Positions 1-10,228 of a stretch of 64,000 nucleotides of DNA are shown here, in pieces. The first letter of the stretch is position 1; every line of letters begins with the position of its first letter. The notes beneath the pieces were generated by a model that ran no database searches, had not been told where the DNA came from, and was given only the letters and a program-made list of their open reading frames with translations. The stretch is from Eutreptiella sp. 'Long Island Sound 2002' (taxonomy: Eukaryota > Euglenozoa > Euglenophyceae > Eutreptiales > Eutreptiaceae), in NCBI GenBank assembly GCA_964036045.1, contig OZ038385.1:58933919-58997918 (forward strand), read 5' to 3'. A program made the position numbers and the translations under genes.

Positions 1-2230
1 TGGGTTGGTTGCCCACCCGTTGGGTTTGGGGTGAAGAGGGCGGGAAGAAGACTGTGAGAGGTGGGCAGCCTGTGAGGCGACCTGACAGCTGGGGGAGAAT
101 TATTTTTACTGCGTGAGAGTGGGACAGTTGTCCCGCTACCCACAAGTGCTGCTTCTGCTCCTTGGTGCCGGCGCTAGCATGCTCCACACAAAGTATTTCC
201 GAAGACAGTGAACTTTCGAGAGTGCTCACCACCACTGGTGTGGGAAATGCCGCAGCGCGCCGGGGGGGGGGGGGGGGGGCGTAACGATGCAGAAACCTGC
301 CGGCGAAAACACCCGGATCGCTTCGGTTGTGTTATCTCTTCTGGGGAACGATCCTTCGTGTTCCTCTAATGATGCAATGGGCTATTTGCTGGCATACGTC
401 TCGTGATCCGGCTTTTGAGCTTGTCGCTTTGCAGGCACACCACACCGTGCCAGGGGAGCCCGTACCCGATGGAGAGGCCCAAGCCATGAAGACCGGGGGC
501 ATGAGTCATTCCCCCACACATCTTCGTTTTCTGTTATATCGTTCATTGAACAGTTTTTGTCCACATTGCGTTTGAGTACCCCCCCTTCGCCAGTCGGGCT
601 CCAGCGTTGCGTGACGGCACCAGGCCATGTGCGAGTCCCGTTCAAACACGTGCGGTACATAGCTAGCGGGCTGGGTTGTACGCAGCTATACCGAAACAAA
701 ACCCCCAGCCCATCGCAGCCGTGCGCATGCGGCTGAGTAATGGAATGTGGATGTGCTCGGCAGCACACTCGGGTGGGTTGACCATCTGGTGGTACCAACT
801 CATGGGGACCGGGATAGGCTGCGGGGACCAGCCGGGAACGTGTGGATCTAGGACAGGATGTGGGGGTCAGGGACAGACCGTGTCTGCACCCCTTGCTCGG
901 GGGCCCATGATGGAGTGCAAAGCGCAATCGTCGTTTGCCGCACATCTGCGTATCCACAGCCACCAGTGTCTGGTTGAAGAATCAGGTGCAGACTGGGGCC
1001 GCAGTGCCTATCTGGGATGCTGCCTGGCGACGCCCTGCAGCACCACACCAGACCTGCAGGTGTGTGCACTGGGGGTTTGGTGGGGACTGACGATGGGAAT
1101 GGGGAGCCACATTGCAGGCACGTCGAGGGCCACATACCCCCCCACCACCACCCCCGGTGCCCAAGAACCGCTGTGCATAAGGACCACCCCCTGGTCCCAC
1201 GGCACTTTTTCTGACACTACTTTTTTTTTTTTCAAAGAATGGTTTCACGTCAGCACCAGTCGAACATTGGGGCATTCCATGCTCATTTACGTGTGCACTG
1301 CAGCCCATTTTGCTGGAATTTTGTGCTTTGGTGTTCATTTGTTCATGTTCACTGTGAGAGAGGAAAGGGCATACATTCCCTGGCACAATATGCCGGAATT
1401 TTTTTTCGGTACGGCGCTGCTCATGGCCGTGCACAAGAACCAAACCCTGGTTTCACGGCACTTTTTGGCTTGAAAACACTGTCCAAGAACTACCCCCTGG
1501 TCACATGGCAGATGCTGGTTCTTGGGCATGTGGGGGGTGGGGGGGGGAGAGGCCGCAGAGCACCCTACCCCGCCCGCACACATACCCACCTCCAACCAGC
1601 TTACCATCTACCTACGACTGCCTGTGTGCCTCCCCACACACACAGACAGGCCATTGCCCAGGGGGGGTGGGGGGGGGTCAGTTCGGGCCCTGGCCACAGC
1701 CACAGCCGACCCATCGCCCCACATGGGAAAACCTTGTCCTCAGGCGAAAAAGAAGTTCACTAAGGATGCCCGAAATTGGAGGCCAATCTTAGGTACACAA
1801 AGTTTTTGGGGGCATCTGATCTGGGGTTGCCACTAAGCAATAAACCAACGTCACATGTGCAGGAAGCACTGCCCTGGTCCGAGATGGGGTGCAGGATCGC
1901 CCGTGCTGGCATCCCCTGGTACCTGCAGGCACAGGTGCACCGGCATTGCGGCACTCATGGATCCGACCGCTGCCGAGCACAGTGGCTCTGTGCATGCGGG
2001 GACGACGGACTTCATGGATCTGCGCATGTGGGTTCAATCGCTGTGACAAGAGGATTGATCAGATCCACTCAGTGGGCATCCCTGGAAGATGTTGTTGGTG
2101 GTGGGCACCACCACCAGTGCACCCTACATATGATGATGCACAACATTGGCCTCATTGCTTTGATGGGCAACATACATTCTATTTGTGCAACATCGTGCCT
2201 CCCACTGTTCCCTCCTAGTGGTGGTTGTGT
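1..2230. other. Non-coding stretch with G runs, no gene recognised
   Basis: No reading frame here resembles a known family. Open frames on both strands have erratic composition and no splice-framed structure. G runs (about 260-280, 1538-1552, 1662-1677) and short degenerate repeats of a CCCTGGT..CACGGCACTTT type (about 1190-1210 and 1445-1470) are the only visible structure. Confidence 0.5.
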
Positions 2231-2244
2231 ATCTTGTAATTCGT

Positions 2245-2545
2245 TTAATTTTTTTTGCGGTAAATGCATGTAACAAAAAAATTGTCATGTCGTGTATTTT
2301 TTTTTGCGTTAAGTCGTGTAAGCCCGTCACACACATTACCGCAAAAAAAAAATTACACGGCTTGACGTTTTTTTGTACACGCATTTACCGCAAAAAAAAA
2401 TAACACGACTTGACGATTTTTTTTGTTTCACATTTACTGCAAAATACAAAAAATTACACGACTTACCGCAAAAAAAAAATTACACGATGTGACGATTTTT
2501 TCCTACACACGTTTATTGCAAAAAATTTACAAGACCTTACCGCAA
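2245..2545. repeat. AT-rich irregular tandem array (TTACACGA / TTACCGCAAAAA motif)
   Basis: The words TTACACGACTT, TTACCGCAAAAAAA and GACGATTTTTT recur every 25-45 bases with variable A and T runs. The same words return at about 3695-3840 and 8740-8820 inside the flanking duplicated segment, so the motif family is local. No coding potential. Confidence 0.7.
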
Positions 2546-2587
2546 GGGAAAAATTACCAATTTTACTGAAAATTCATGCTTGTAGGC

Positions 2588-2995
2588 GATGTGCCCACCT
2601 GTTGGCCACTTCTGATTTTCTCCCCGCACTTAGCGTTCGGGACCCCCGAGAATGCAGGGGTGACGTTGCACTTCTGCCCTCTTCGAGGCCCCCGTGAAGG
2701 CAAGGGTGAGGTTGGCACTTCTGATTTTCTCCCCGCGCTTGGCGTTGGGGACCCCCGAGAATGCACGGGTGAGGTAGCCATTTCTGCTTTTTTCCCATCG
2801 CTTGGCGTTGGGGACCCCCGAGAATGCAGGGGTTCCGTAGCATTTCCGCCCTCTTCTGGCCCCCCGAGAAGGCAGGGGTGAGGTAGCCACTTCTGATTTT
2901 CTCCCTGTGCTTGGCGTTGGGGACCCCCGAGAATGCAGGGGTTGCGTAGCACTTCCGCCCTCTTCTGGGCCTCCGAGAATGCATTTTCTTTTTTG
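2588..2995. repeat. GC-rich minisatellite with alternating 47- and 62-bp units
   Basis: The block ACCCCCGAGAATGCAGGGG (or its GGCC..CGAGAAGG variant) recurs at about 2641, 2688, 2750, 2813, 2860, 2922 and 2969. Spacing alternates between about 47 and 62 bases, because a long unit ends with GATTTTCTCCCC..CTTGGCGTTGGG and a short one with CACTTCCGCCCTCTTC. The minus strand stays open in all three frames across the array, which is a by-product of repetition and not evidence of a gene. One unit reappears at 7920-8020 at the start of the second flanking copy. Confidence 0.8.
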
Positions 2996-4071
2996 CCCTT
3001 CGTGTGTGCAACATTGTCCTTCAGCAATGCTCTGCGAATGGCACTCAGCCATACACGAAGAAATCGGCCACAATGAGTCCGGTGGGCACGGATGATACCC
3101 TATGAATACACATGCAATGTACTATTGCTTGGCTGTTTGGGACTCTGTACCCTTTAGCTGACGAAGGAGCTTATTCGTCATTCGAGGGTGAAGAGCCGCA
3201 GACCCATGATATGGTGCAGTGCATGTGGGGGACCGACGATGAAAGTGCATTTTCTATTTTGGGCTGCTATGCTAATTGGACTCTCTAGGGGTTACCTTCA
3301 ACCTCCGGCTTGGCTTTCCCCCCTCTTTTGTGTGCGACACTTCCTCTTTGCTAATGTGTAATATGTGCATGTGCACATTGTGGTGCCCGGTCATGTTTCC
3401 ATCGTGAATTCCCCTCATGTAAGTGCACTTTCCGATCCATTTTTATTTTTTTCGTCTTTTGGTGCTCTCTTTTCTTGGGCCTAAATTTGTGTCTAGTGCC
3501 GATGACACCATGTGAGACTATGTTATACTGGCCGAGTTCCAACTAATTGGTGGCCACGCAAAGTACTATGTGCTTTGTGGACTCGTCGTCCCATCGTTAA
3601 GGTCGCTATGGGGTGCCATACGGAACCGGCAGCTGTACATATTGATCATGTATTGCAAGTTACATTTTTTTCAATTCTCAATTTTTTTCTATAATTTACA
3701 CGACTTACTACAAAAAAAAAAGGCACACATTCACTGAAAAAAATATAATTCTTTTTATCATTTACACGACTTACCGCAAAAAAAATTACATGCATTTACC
3801 GCAACAAAAATTACACAAGAAGACGGTTTTTTTGTACACGACTCACATTTTTCACGTTGTGGTGTGTGTGGCTATGTGCAGAGGCATTCGCCAGTGCCTT
3901 GTGCTTGGGTGACGACACCTGCCAAGACGTGGGATATGAAATGCAATGGATTGCCAAAGGTCAACCAAAAAAAAAGCCATTTTAGCCAACCCATGCCAGC
4001 GTACAAATGGCTAAGTGCTCAGTGGTTGAGCCCCGTAGGGGCGCCGATGTTGGAAACTTGGAGATAGCACC
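2881..4071. repeat. Left copy of ~1.15-kb segment flanking the Penelope-like element
   Basis: This segment is nearly identical to 7916-9052 in the same orientation. The offset is 5048 bases at its start and 4981 at its end; the 67-base difference is a deletion in the right copy between two TTTACACGACTTA..GCAAA words (near 3700-3770). It contains no recognisable gene. Together with the element between them the two copies look like a duplication with a period near 5 kb. Confidence 0.85.
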
Positions 4072-4448
4072 CTTGAATTTTCGGAAAGTACTTTCTTGTT
4101 TGCTTGTGAAACAAGACGGCACGGGCCCTCGCTTTTTTGAAATCCAAAAGCGGTTTTGCTCTCCAAGATCTCAAATGCGGCACACACGGAGCGGCGGTGA
4201 AAAACCCTCAAAGTGTCAATCATGGAAGAGAGTACCTGGTTTCGGCAAAACATTTTGCCCTCATCGGCTCTGAAGTAGCATGATCAAAGCGGCTTTGCAT
4301 TGGAATAAAATCAACATTTCAAATGCAAAAATGACAGCAAACAAACGAAATTAATTATTCATAGAATCACAATGCTGTGCACGCGCGCGTTGCAATAGCA
4401 GCGACGGCGCTGCTCGCTGGACATTCAATAGCAAGGTTGCTAGTGTAG
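4072..4448 (-). repeat. Left (3') pseudo-LTR of the Penelope-like element
   Basis: Direct repeat of 7518-7898, starting near TTGAATTTT and ending at GCTAGTGTAG. The C-terminal end of the RT frame (stop at 4351) reads into this repeat. Differences from the right copy are mostly substitutions. This copy has CCGATGA where the hammerhead core needs CTGATGA. Confidence 0.85.
4219..4284 (-). ncRNA. Hammerhead ribozyme motif, 3' pLTR copy (core mutated)
   Basis: Read on the minus strand: a distal stem I (ATCATG with CATGAT) and a proximal stem I (AGAG with CTCT) separated by an internal loop; the core as CCGATGA; stem II GGCAAAA/TTTTGCC with a TG loop; GAAA; a one-pair stem III with a CAG loop; and a GGTA cleavage triplet. 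The type I layout matches the minimal hammerheads known from Penelope-like elements. Stem I is fully paired here, but the essential CUGAUGA carries a U-to-C change, so self-cleavage is probably lost. Confidence 0.8.
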
Positions 4449-6455
4449 AACCTGGTTCCTCATTCGGACACACTTCATCATTCTTACCACTCAAGGTTGA
4501 CCACAGCCAGGAGGCCCATTTTGCCCTTAGGGGGGGAGCACGCTTGTGAGTCACAAACATTTGCAGGTTAGGGACAAGGCACTTCAGTGCATGCTCTAGG
4601 CGCCGGATCACAGGGGTCCAAGAGGCTTTGATGACAGAACTGTACGGGTCACGCAGAACACGGGTCACAAAACCTTGTGGCTTAGGCAACGCTACGTAGC
4701 GATGGCGCTGGTCCCATGTGATGGGGAACTTCTCCCACAGGTGTTTAGGGTACTTCAAGCGCACAAGGGACAATTGCAGACGGCGAAGCACTGCCTAGTA
4801 GTATGGGCGGTGGGAACATCTCCTGAGGTGGCGGATGCACTCCCCAGTTATCCAACCAGTCTTCGTGCTTCGGGGGACGTTACTGTTCCAGGGCACATAC
4901 GCACAACCGTGGGTTGAAATATGTGTGATGGTGCATCGGGGCCAGAGAAATCACATACACATCCAAGACACTGAACCGGCCAACAGAGTTCGTGCAGACC
5001 AAATCCCAAGGCAAATGGGGGGGGGTATGTCCGTTTGAGCGATGTGTGTACCCACCCCCACGGAGACAGGGGGTAGCAAATACAGCCATCATCCAGGAAA
5101 CGGTACACTGCCACCGTAGGCGGCAGAGGTTTCCCTCTCTCATAGGCGCGGGCAATCAGGTTGCCCCATGCGGGGGCGGCATTTGTTCCCATCGTAAACC
5201 CCACCAGCTGGCGGAAGACGCCTCCACGGCGGCCACCTGGGGCAAGGAAGACGTTGTGGCTGAGAATGATTGCCGGGAAAAGCGAAACTAGATATAGCTC
5301 ATTGGAATATGGCACTTCAAGCCAGGGAAAGTACGAACTCCGGGCATCGAACTGTCCCCTAGTGAGGGGGGTGAAAAGCCACAGAGCGAATTCTTTCTCT
5401 AGGGGGGAAAGGCACGTATCAGTTGCGGGTGATGAATGGATAATCGCCGCCCAATGTTTGGTTGCGTGGGCCACATCTTCCCATAGCACATTGGTATAAT
5501 AAGCAGAGAAATCCCACGGGGTTGCACACAGTGGTTCTTTAGACATTTCAGACCACACCCCTGAAATGTGCTGTAGGCGCTCTGTAAAATCCGTAGTGTC
5601 AATTAGCGGTGACGAGAGGAATGGGTGCGTGTTAGAGGATCGGTCGATCTTTAAGCACATGTTACCCACCACGGCCGCAAGAATGGAAATGTGAGTAGTC
5701 GCCCAGTTCACCAACACAGTAATTGGGCGGCTTGGCCAACGGCCATCAACAATACTCATGCGTTTGTGGCTCTTGACCAACAGTCTAAACTTCGGCAAAG
5801 TGGGACACGAGGAGTCAACAAAGGCTTGAATGGGTTTAGACAACACGGTAGGGCATGTTTGCATGACATTGTCAAAGAGAGATCGCTGCCATTGGTGTCC
5901 TTCATTCAACCAAAAGTCGATAGACGCTTTAGAAGTATCACCGAGCTTGTGGTAGATCTTGTCTCCTTTAGGCGACTTGTCATGAAGGTGGGCTTCTTGC
6001 TCCGAGAGGTAGGCATCCACCATCATGGGGACATACGAGCCGTCTTTGTCGGATGGCACCACAACATGTGTTTCATGCCATTCATCAAGGAGGAACCGAT
6101 GCCATTGGACCGCACGCGTGGTATAGTCTTCCCGTTCAAACACACCAAGCGCTTGAAAACAATCTTGCTTCGCACGCTGGATAGCTTGCTCTATAGTCTT
6201 ATAGGGAATTTTGTTGTACACGGAAAATGGTAGTGTGGAGCGCTTCGGGTGCAATGCCTTGTAAGGCAGTTCACGATAGTAATCGGGTTCATTGCCCGGT
6301 GGATGCAAAGTGAAATAGGTAGACCACGTGAGGACATAGTCCAATTTGTCGAATTCACGGCCAAAGTGTTGCATCCATTTTTTAAGATCATGCCTGGGAT
6401 GGACAAAGGGCGTGAATTTTCCTCCAAGTCGCGAACAACATGTTGAGATACGCAC
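4351..6455 (-). pseudogene. Penelope-type reverse transcriptase, frameshifted
   Basis: The RT would copy element RNA at a primed chromosomal end. The first 535 codons (6455-4848) show PLE-type motifs in order: a DKDG box (136-139), PKFRLLVKSHK (221-231, the PLE 'LPKxHK' box), motif A DFSAYYTNV (315-323), motif B GFTMGTNAAP (419-428) and catalytic FLDD (453-456). That frame stops just after ARRLVG. The protein sense continues in another frame (GWITGECIRHLRR, then a TAG near 4796, then VLRRLQLSLVRL...) to the stop at 4351, so at least one frameshift near 4855 and one nonsense codon separate catalytic core and thumb/tail. The tail shows no GIY-YIG or other endonuclease motif and overlaps the 3' pLTR. 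A group II or LINE RT is less likely given motif B and the LPKxHK-like box. Confidence 0.8.
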
Positions 6456-6581
6456 TCGGGGGCGTTACCTGATCCCCATCTAATCCATGAATGGGCGCAT
6501 TAAAGTCCGGTGCAAACCGCATTCGGCTTTGGCGTTATTTTAGCGTGTGCCATTGGCGGGTCCTCTCCTTTTTGCGTGTGT

Positions 6582-7496
6582 TCACTTTGCTTTTGACGCT
6601 TTACGTTGCGCCTTGTTCTCCATGGTGTAAATTTTCACTGACTTGCGTGAACCGGTTGAGCTTGTTCCCTTGGTTTTTGCGCTCTTGAAGCTTGAGGTGC
6701 CGGAACTCCGTGTAGCGCTTGTACGCTTGGAAGTCTTTGACTTTGAGCTCCTTGAGGAATTTCTGCCTGTTGTATCCAAACTCCGGTGTGACCTCCGATT
6801 GGAACTCCCGCTCCGTATGCCGTTTTTTGACTTGGATTTGTCGGAGTTGCGTTGTATGTACAAGCGCAAAGCGGCTAGTTGTTGGCGTGGGTCTTGGAGT
6901 GCTTGCACTTCCTCGTTGAGGGCTTCCTCAAGAACTTTTTGATTTGCGATCTTGGTAGTATGCAAGGCTGACTTTTTGGCACGGTGTTCGGTCCATTTCA
7001 CAAAGTCTTGCTGACACTTGTGCGATCTAGCTTCAACAATTTGTCGAATAGCGGCGTCCTTCACTTCCGAGCACGGACTCCGACCATCCACAATCATGTT
7101 GGCATACCATTCATTACATTGGTCGTCCATGGTTTGGACCGTGGCGTCGAGCTCTTTCTTTGCATCAAGAAATTTTTGTTGTACTTGACAGCCCATTTCG
7201 GCACTTTGTTTCTTCACCAACTCTTGCTTGTGAACGTCCGTACAATTCAACAAATCTTTTTGTGCCTGCTCATTGATGACCTTGCGAATCTTTGATGCAC
7301 CGTCATGAAATGTAGTTACCTTTGGGCGAAATTCATTGGCGGAAGACCACTCTGACTTGTTGAGAGCCACCTTCTTCTTTTCATGCTTGTCATACGCTTG
7401 CAAGTATTCAATCACGGTGCGACGAACGGCGGTCGGCACTTTGTCAAGTTGCCATTGATGGCGGCGGGTAGACCCCTGTTGCTTCGATTTAGGCAT
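6582..7496 (-). CDS. ORF1 of the Penelope-like element, basic coiled-coil-like protein
   Basis: The start is set at the ATG at 7496, giving 304 residues. The frame is also open upstream into the pLTR, but that part only reads repeat sequence. The middle is charged and helix-prone (KKELDATVQTMDDQ; KVLEEALNEEVQALQ), and the last ~100 residues are a Ser/Thr/Lys/Arg-rich tail without recognisable catalytic motifs. It ends at a TGA 127 bases before the RT frame opens. Its position, between the 5' pLTR and the RT on the same strand, suggests an RNA-binding ORF1-type protein; this is inference, as no domain is recognised. Its intactness contrasts with the broken RT. Confidence 0.65.
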   Translation of the reverse strand: MPKSKQQGSTRRHQWQLDKVPTAVRRTVIEYLQAYDKHEKKKVALNKSEWSSANEFRPKVTTFHDGASKIRKVINEQAQKDLLNCTDVHKQELVKKQSAEMGCQVQQKFLDAKKELDATVQTMDDQCNEWYANMIVDGRSPCSEVKDAAIRQIVEARSHKCQQDFVKWTEHRAKKSALHTTKIANQKVLEEALNEEVQALQDPRQQLAALRLYIQRNSDKSKSKNGIRSGSSNRRSHRSLDTTGRNSSRSSKSKTSKRTSATRSSGTSSFKSAKTKGTSSTGSRKSVKIYTMENKAQRKASKAK

Positions 7497-7517
7497 GGCC
7501 ACGTACGGAACCTTTGA

Positions 7518-7898
7518 CCTTTGAATTTTTTGAAAGTACTTTCTTGTTTGCTTGTGAAACAAGACGGCACCGGCCCTCGCTTTTCTGAAATCCAAAAGCA
7601 GCTTTGCTCTCCAAGATCTCAAATGCGGCACACACGGAGCGGCGGTCACAAAACCCTCAAAGTGTCAATCATGGAAGAGAGTACCTGGTTTCGGCAAAAC
7701 ATTTTGCCCTCATCAGCTATGAAGTACCATAATCACAAGGGTTGTGCATTGGAATAAAATCAACACTTCAAATGCAAAAATGGAGGGCAAACAAACAAAA
7801 TTAATTATTCATAGAATCAGAATGCTGTGCACGCGCGCGTTGAAATAGCGGCGACGGCGCTGCTCGCTGGACATTCAATAGGAAGGTTGCTAGTGTAG
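7518..7898 (-). repeat. Right (5') pseudo-LTR of the Penelope-like element
   Basis: Direct repeat of 4072-4448 and the presumed promoter-containing copy, lying immediately upstream of ORF1 on the minus strand. It is followed at 7899-7915 by a short GTAGTAGAAG-rich stretch and then by the second flanking segment. Confidence 0.85.
7668..7733 (-). ncRNA. Hammerhead ribozyme motif, 5' pLTR copy (core intact)
   Basis: Read on the minus strand: distal stem I (ATTATG with CATGAT, one G-U), an internal loop, proximal stem I (ATAG with CTCT, one mismatch), core CTGATGA at 7716-7710, stem II GGCAAAA/TTTTGCC with a TG loop, GAAA at 7692-7689, a one-pair stem III with a CAG loop, and predicted cleavage after GGTA between 7682 and 7681. 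All invariant core residues are present. The layout is the type I minimal hammerhead found in Penelope-like elements, where it is thought to process element RNA. The mismatch in stem I may weaken but not necessarily abolish cleavage. Confidence 0.88.
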
Positions 7899-7915
7899 TA
7901 GAAGTGTAGTAGTAG

Positions 7916-9052
7916 AAGGCAAGGGTGAGGTAGGCACTTCTGATTTTCTCCCCGCGCTTGGCGTTGGGGACCCCCGAGAATGCAGGGGTTGCGTAGCACT
8001 TCCGCCCTCTTCTGGGCCTCCGAGAATGCATTTTCTTTTTTGCCCTTCGTGTGTGCAACAGTGTCCTTCAGCAATGCTCTGCGAATGGCACTCAGCCATA
8101 CGCGAAGAAATCGGCCACAATGAGTCCGGTGGGCACGGATGATACCCTATGAATACACATGCAATGTACTATTGCTTGGCTGTTTGGGACTCTGTACCCT
8201 TTAGCTGACGAAGGAGCTTATTCGTCATTCGAGGGTGAAGAGCCGCAGACCCATGATATGGTGCAGTGCATGTGGGGGACCGACGATGAAAGTGCATTTT
8301 CTATTTTGGGCTGCTATGCTAATTGGACTCTCTAGGGGTTACCTTCAACCTCCGGCTTGGCTTTCCCCCCTCTTTTGTGTGCGACACTTCCTCTTTGCTA
8401 ATGTGTAATATGTGCATGTGCACAATGTGGTGCCCGGTCATGTTTCCATCGTGAATTCCCCTCATGTAAGTGCACTTTCCGATCCATTTTTATTTTTTTC
8501 GTCTTTTGGTGCTCTCTTTTCTTGGGCCTAAATTTGTGTCTAGTGCCGATGACACCATGTGAGACTATGTTATACTGGCCGAGTTCCAACTAATTGGTGG
8601 CCACGCAAAGTACTATGTGCTTTGTGGACTCGTCGTCCCATCGTTAAGGTCGCTATGGGGTGCCATACGGAACCGGCAGCTGTACATATTGATCATGTAT
8701 TGCAAGTTACATTTTTTTCAATTCTCAATTTTTTTCTATAATTTACACGACTTACCGCAAAAAAAATTACATGCATTTACCGCAACAAAAATTACACAAG
8801 AAGACGGTTTTTTTGTACACGACTCACATTTTTCACGTTGTGGTGTGTGTGGCTATGTGCAGAGGCATTCGCCAGTGCCTTGTGCTTGGGTGACGACACC
8901 TGCCAAGACGTGGGATATGAAATGCAATGGATTGCCAGAGGTCAACCAAAAAAAAAGCCATTTTAGCCAACCCATGCCAGCGTACAAATGGCTAAGTGCT
9001 CAGTGGTTGGGCCCCATAGGGGCGCCGATGTTGGAAACTTGGAGATAGCACC
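7916..9052. repeat. Right copy of the ~1.15-kb flanking segment
   Basis: Near-identical to 2881-4071, beginning inside the minisatellite unit (AAGGCAAGGGTGAGG) and ending at GGAGATAGCACC, exactly where the left copy meets the Penelope-like element. It lacks 67 bases of the AT-rich motif block. No gene is recognised. Confidence 0.85.
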
Positions 9053-9685
9053 TGGGAAGCCATCATTAGTTAGGGGGTCCATGTAGAAGAAAAAAGTTCT
9101 TTCACATTTAAGTGAAATATTTCCGGCCAGCATTGGTGGATGGCCCTCCATCTGCAGTGTTCTTCCGCCAGCTGATGCAGTTTGCCCTCCCTTGATCACG
9201 GCCGGGTTTCACGATCAATTTTTCCCTTTTCCCTTGTGGATTGCTCTCGACACACCGCACCAATGGTGGCGGGGGGGGGGGCAGGGTTTGGAGGACGGCA
9301 CATTCACATCCCCAGCAGATGTGCTTTACCTACGGCGCTTATGCAATACTGCCCAAGTGACGTATGCAACAGCACTCAGGGGCCCTCGATGGTAAAAGAG
9401 GCATGTTGTTGGTCATTGCTTGTTGCATGGCTTGCAGGTGCACCATGCGCTTGCTCTAGCCTAGGTCAGTCCCCTATGAATTGTTCATGGTCTTCAAGTG
9501 GGGCAATACTCTAGCCATCTAGGTATCTGGTAAAACTTAGCACGTGCTCCGGTAAAACCTAGTAAAACCTAGTAAAAGCTGGCAAATTGTTTTTGAAGAA
9601 AATTTCAAAAAGATTTTTTACTACTGCTAGGTAGACACAGATTTGTACAAAAACTTAAATTTGAACGAAAAACGCAGCGTGGCAT
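9053..9685. other. No gene recognised; short CCTAGTAAAA repeats
   Basis: Nothing gene-like is visible. At 9530-9585 the word GTAAAACCTAG is repeated several times; a related block occurs at 11862-11885. A G run sits near 9271. Confidence 0.5.
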
Positions 9686-10072
9686 GGGGAAAATTGGCTT
9701 GTGCGGGGGGGGGGGGGGGTCATTCGAGCCCCCCAAAGGGGGGGGGGGTATAGGAAAGGGGCTCTTGTGACTAGGCAGTCCCAAGAGGCTAGTCTAAAAC
9801 CTCTGATGATGACTCACCAACTGTGCCGCGAATCGGCGTGGAAGATATTTTTTCAAGAAAAATTTCCCGCATGATACATAACTCAAAATGATTAGCGCAT
9901 CGTGGGGATCATTTTGAGTTATATATGTTGTGGCACCTCAGACCCCCCCCCCAAACCTCCCCTACCTACCCGCCGGGCGTCCCCGTCACGGGAGCCTAGA
10001 AGGGGGGGGTCGGTCCGGGAAAGGGGCTCGAACGACCCCCCCCCTCGCGCAAGCTAATTTTCCCCCAGCCCG
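9686..10072. repeat. Fold-back element with ~45-bp inverted ends and central perfect hairpin
   Basis: The left end (AAAATTGGCTTGTGCGGGG..TCATTCGAGCCCC, 9686-9732) matches the reverse complement of 10028-10072. Between them, ATAACTCAAAATGAT (9878-9892) and its exact complement (9908-9922) form a 15-bp stem with a 15-base loop. A diverged relative of the central part (CCTCAAAAT..GATTTTGAGG) occurs near 12690-12735. This looks like a small non-autonomous DNA element family; no transposase is present. Confidence 0.6.
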
Positions 10073-10228
10073 TTGTTCTTTGGGGGGGGGGGGGGTTAAT
10101 AGTAGGTGGTACTTTTGTTTCAGGGCACGGTGCCCCCGGGTCACTTCCCGGCCCCATCCGAGCCAAACCATCATGTACATACGTGCTTGTATTTCATGTA
10201 TATATGTGCGGCTGGGCACATGTGCGCT

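Larger units (their letters stand above)
4072..7898 (-). mobile_element. Penelope-like retroelement with pLTRs and hammerhead ribozymes
   Basis: In minus-strand order the element has a 5' pseudo-LTR (7898-7518), ORF1 (7496-6582), a reverse transcriptase frame (6455-4351, broken) and a 3' pseudo-LTR (4448-4072). The ~380-bp direct repeats are over 90% identical by eye, and each holds a hammerhead motif on the coding strand. Direct pLTRs, a PLE-type RT and hammerheads together are diagnostic of Penelope-like elements. No GIY-YIG endonuclease motif is visible in either ORF or in the RT tail. The RT is disabled by a frameshift and a stop, so this copy looks non-autonomous. The outer ends are approximate and no target duplication was recognised. 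Confidence 0.85.

Noticed and set aside
676-1473. 265-codon plus-strand ORF near the left end
   Set aside because: No recognisable motif, Cys/Trp/His-rich composition, overlapping equally open minus frames, and a homopolymer within it.
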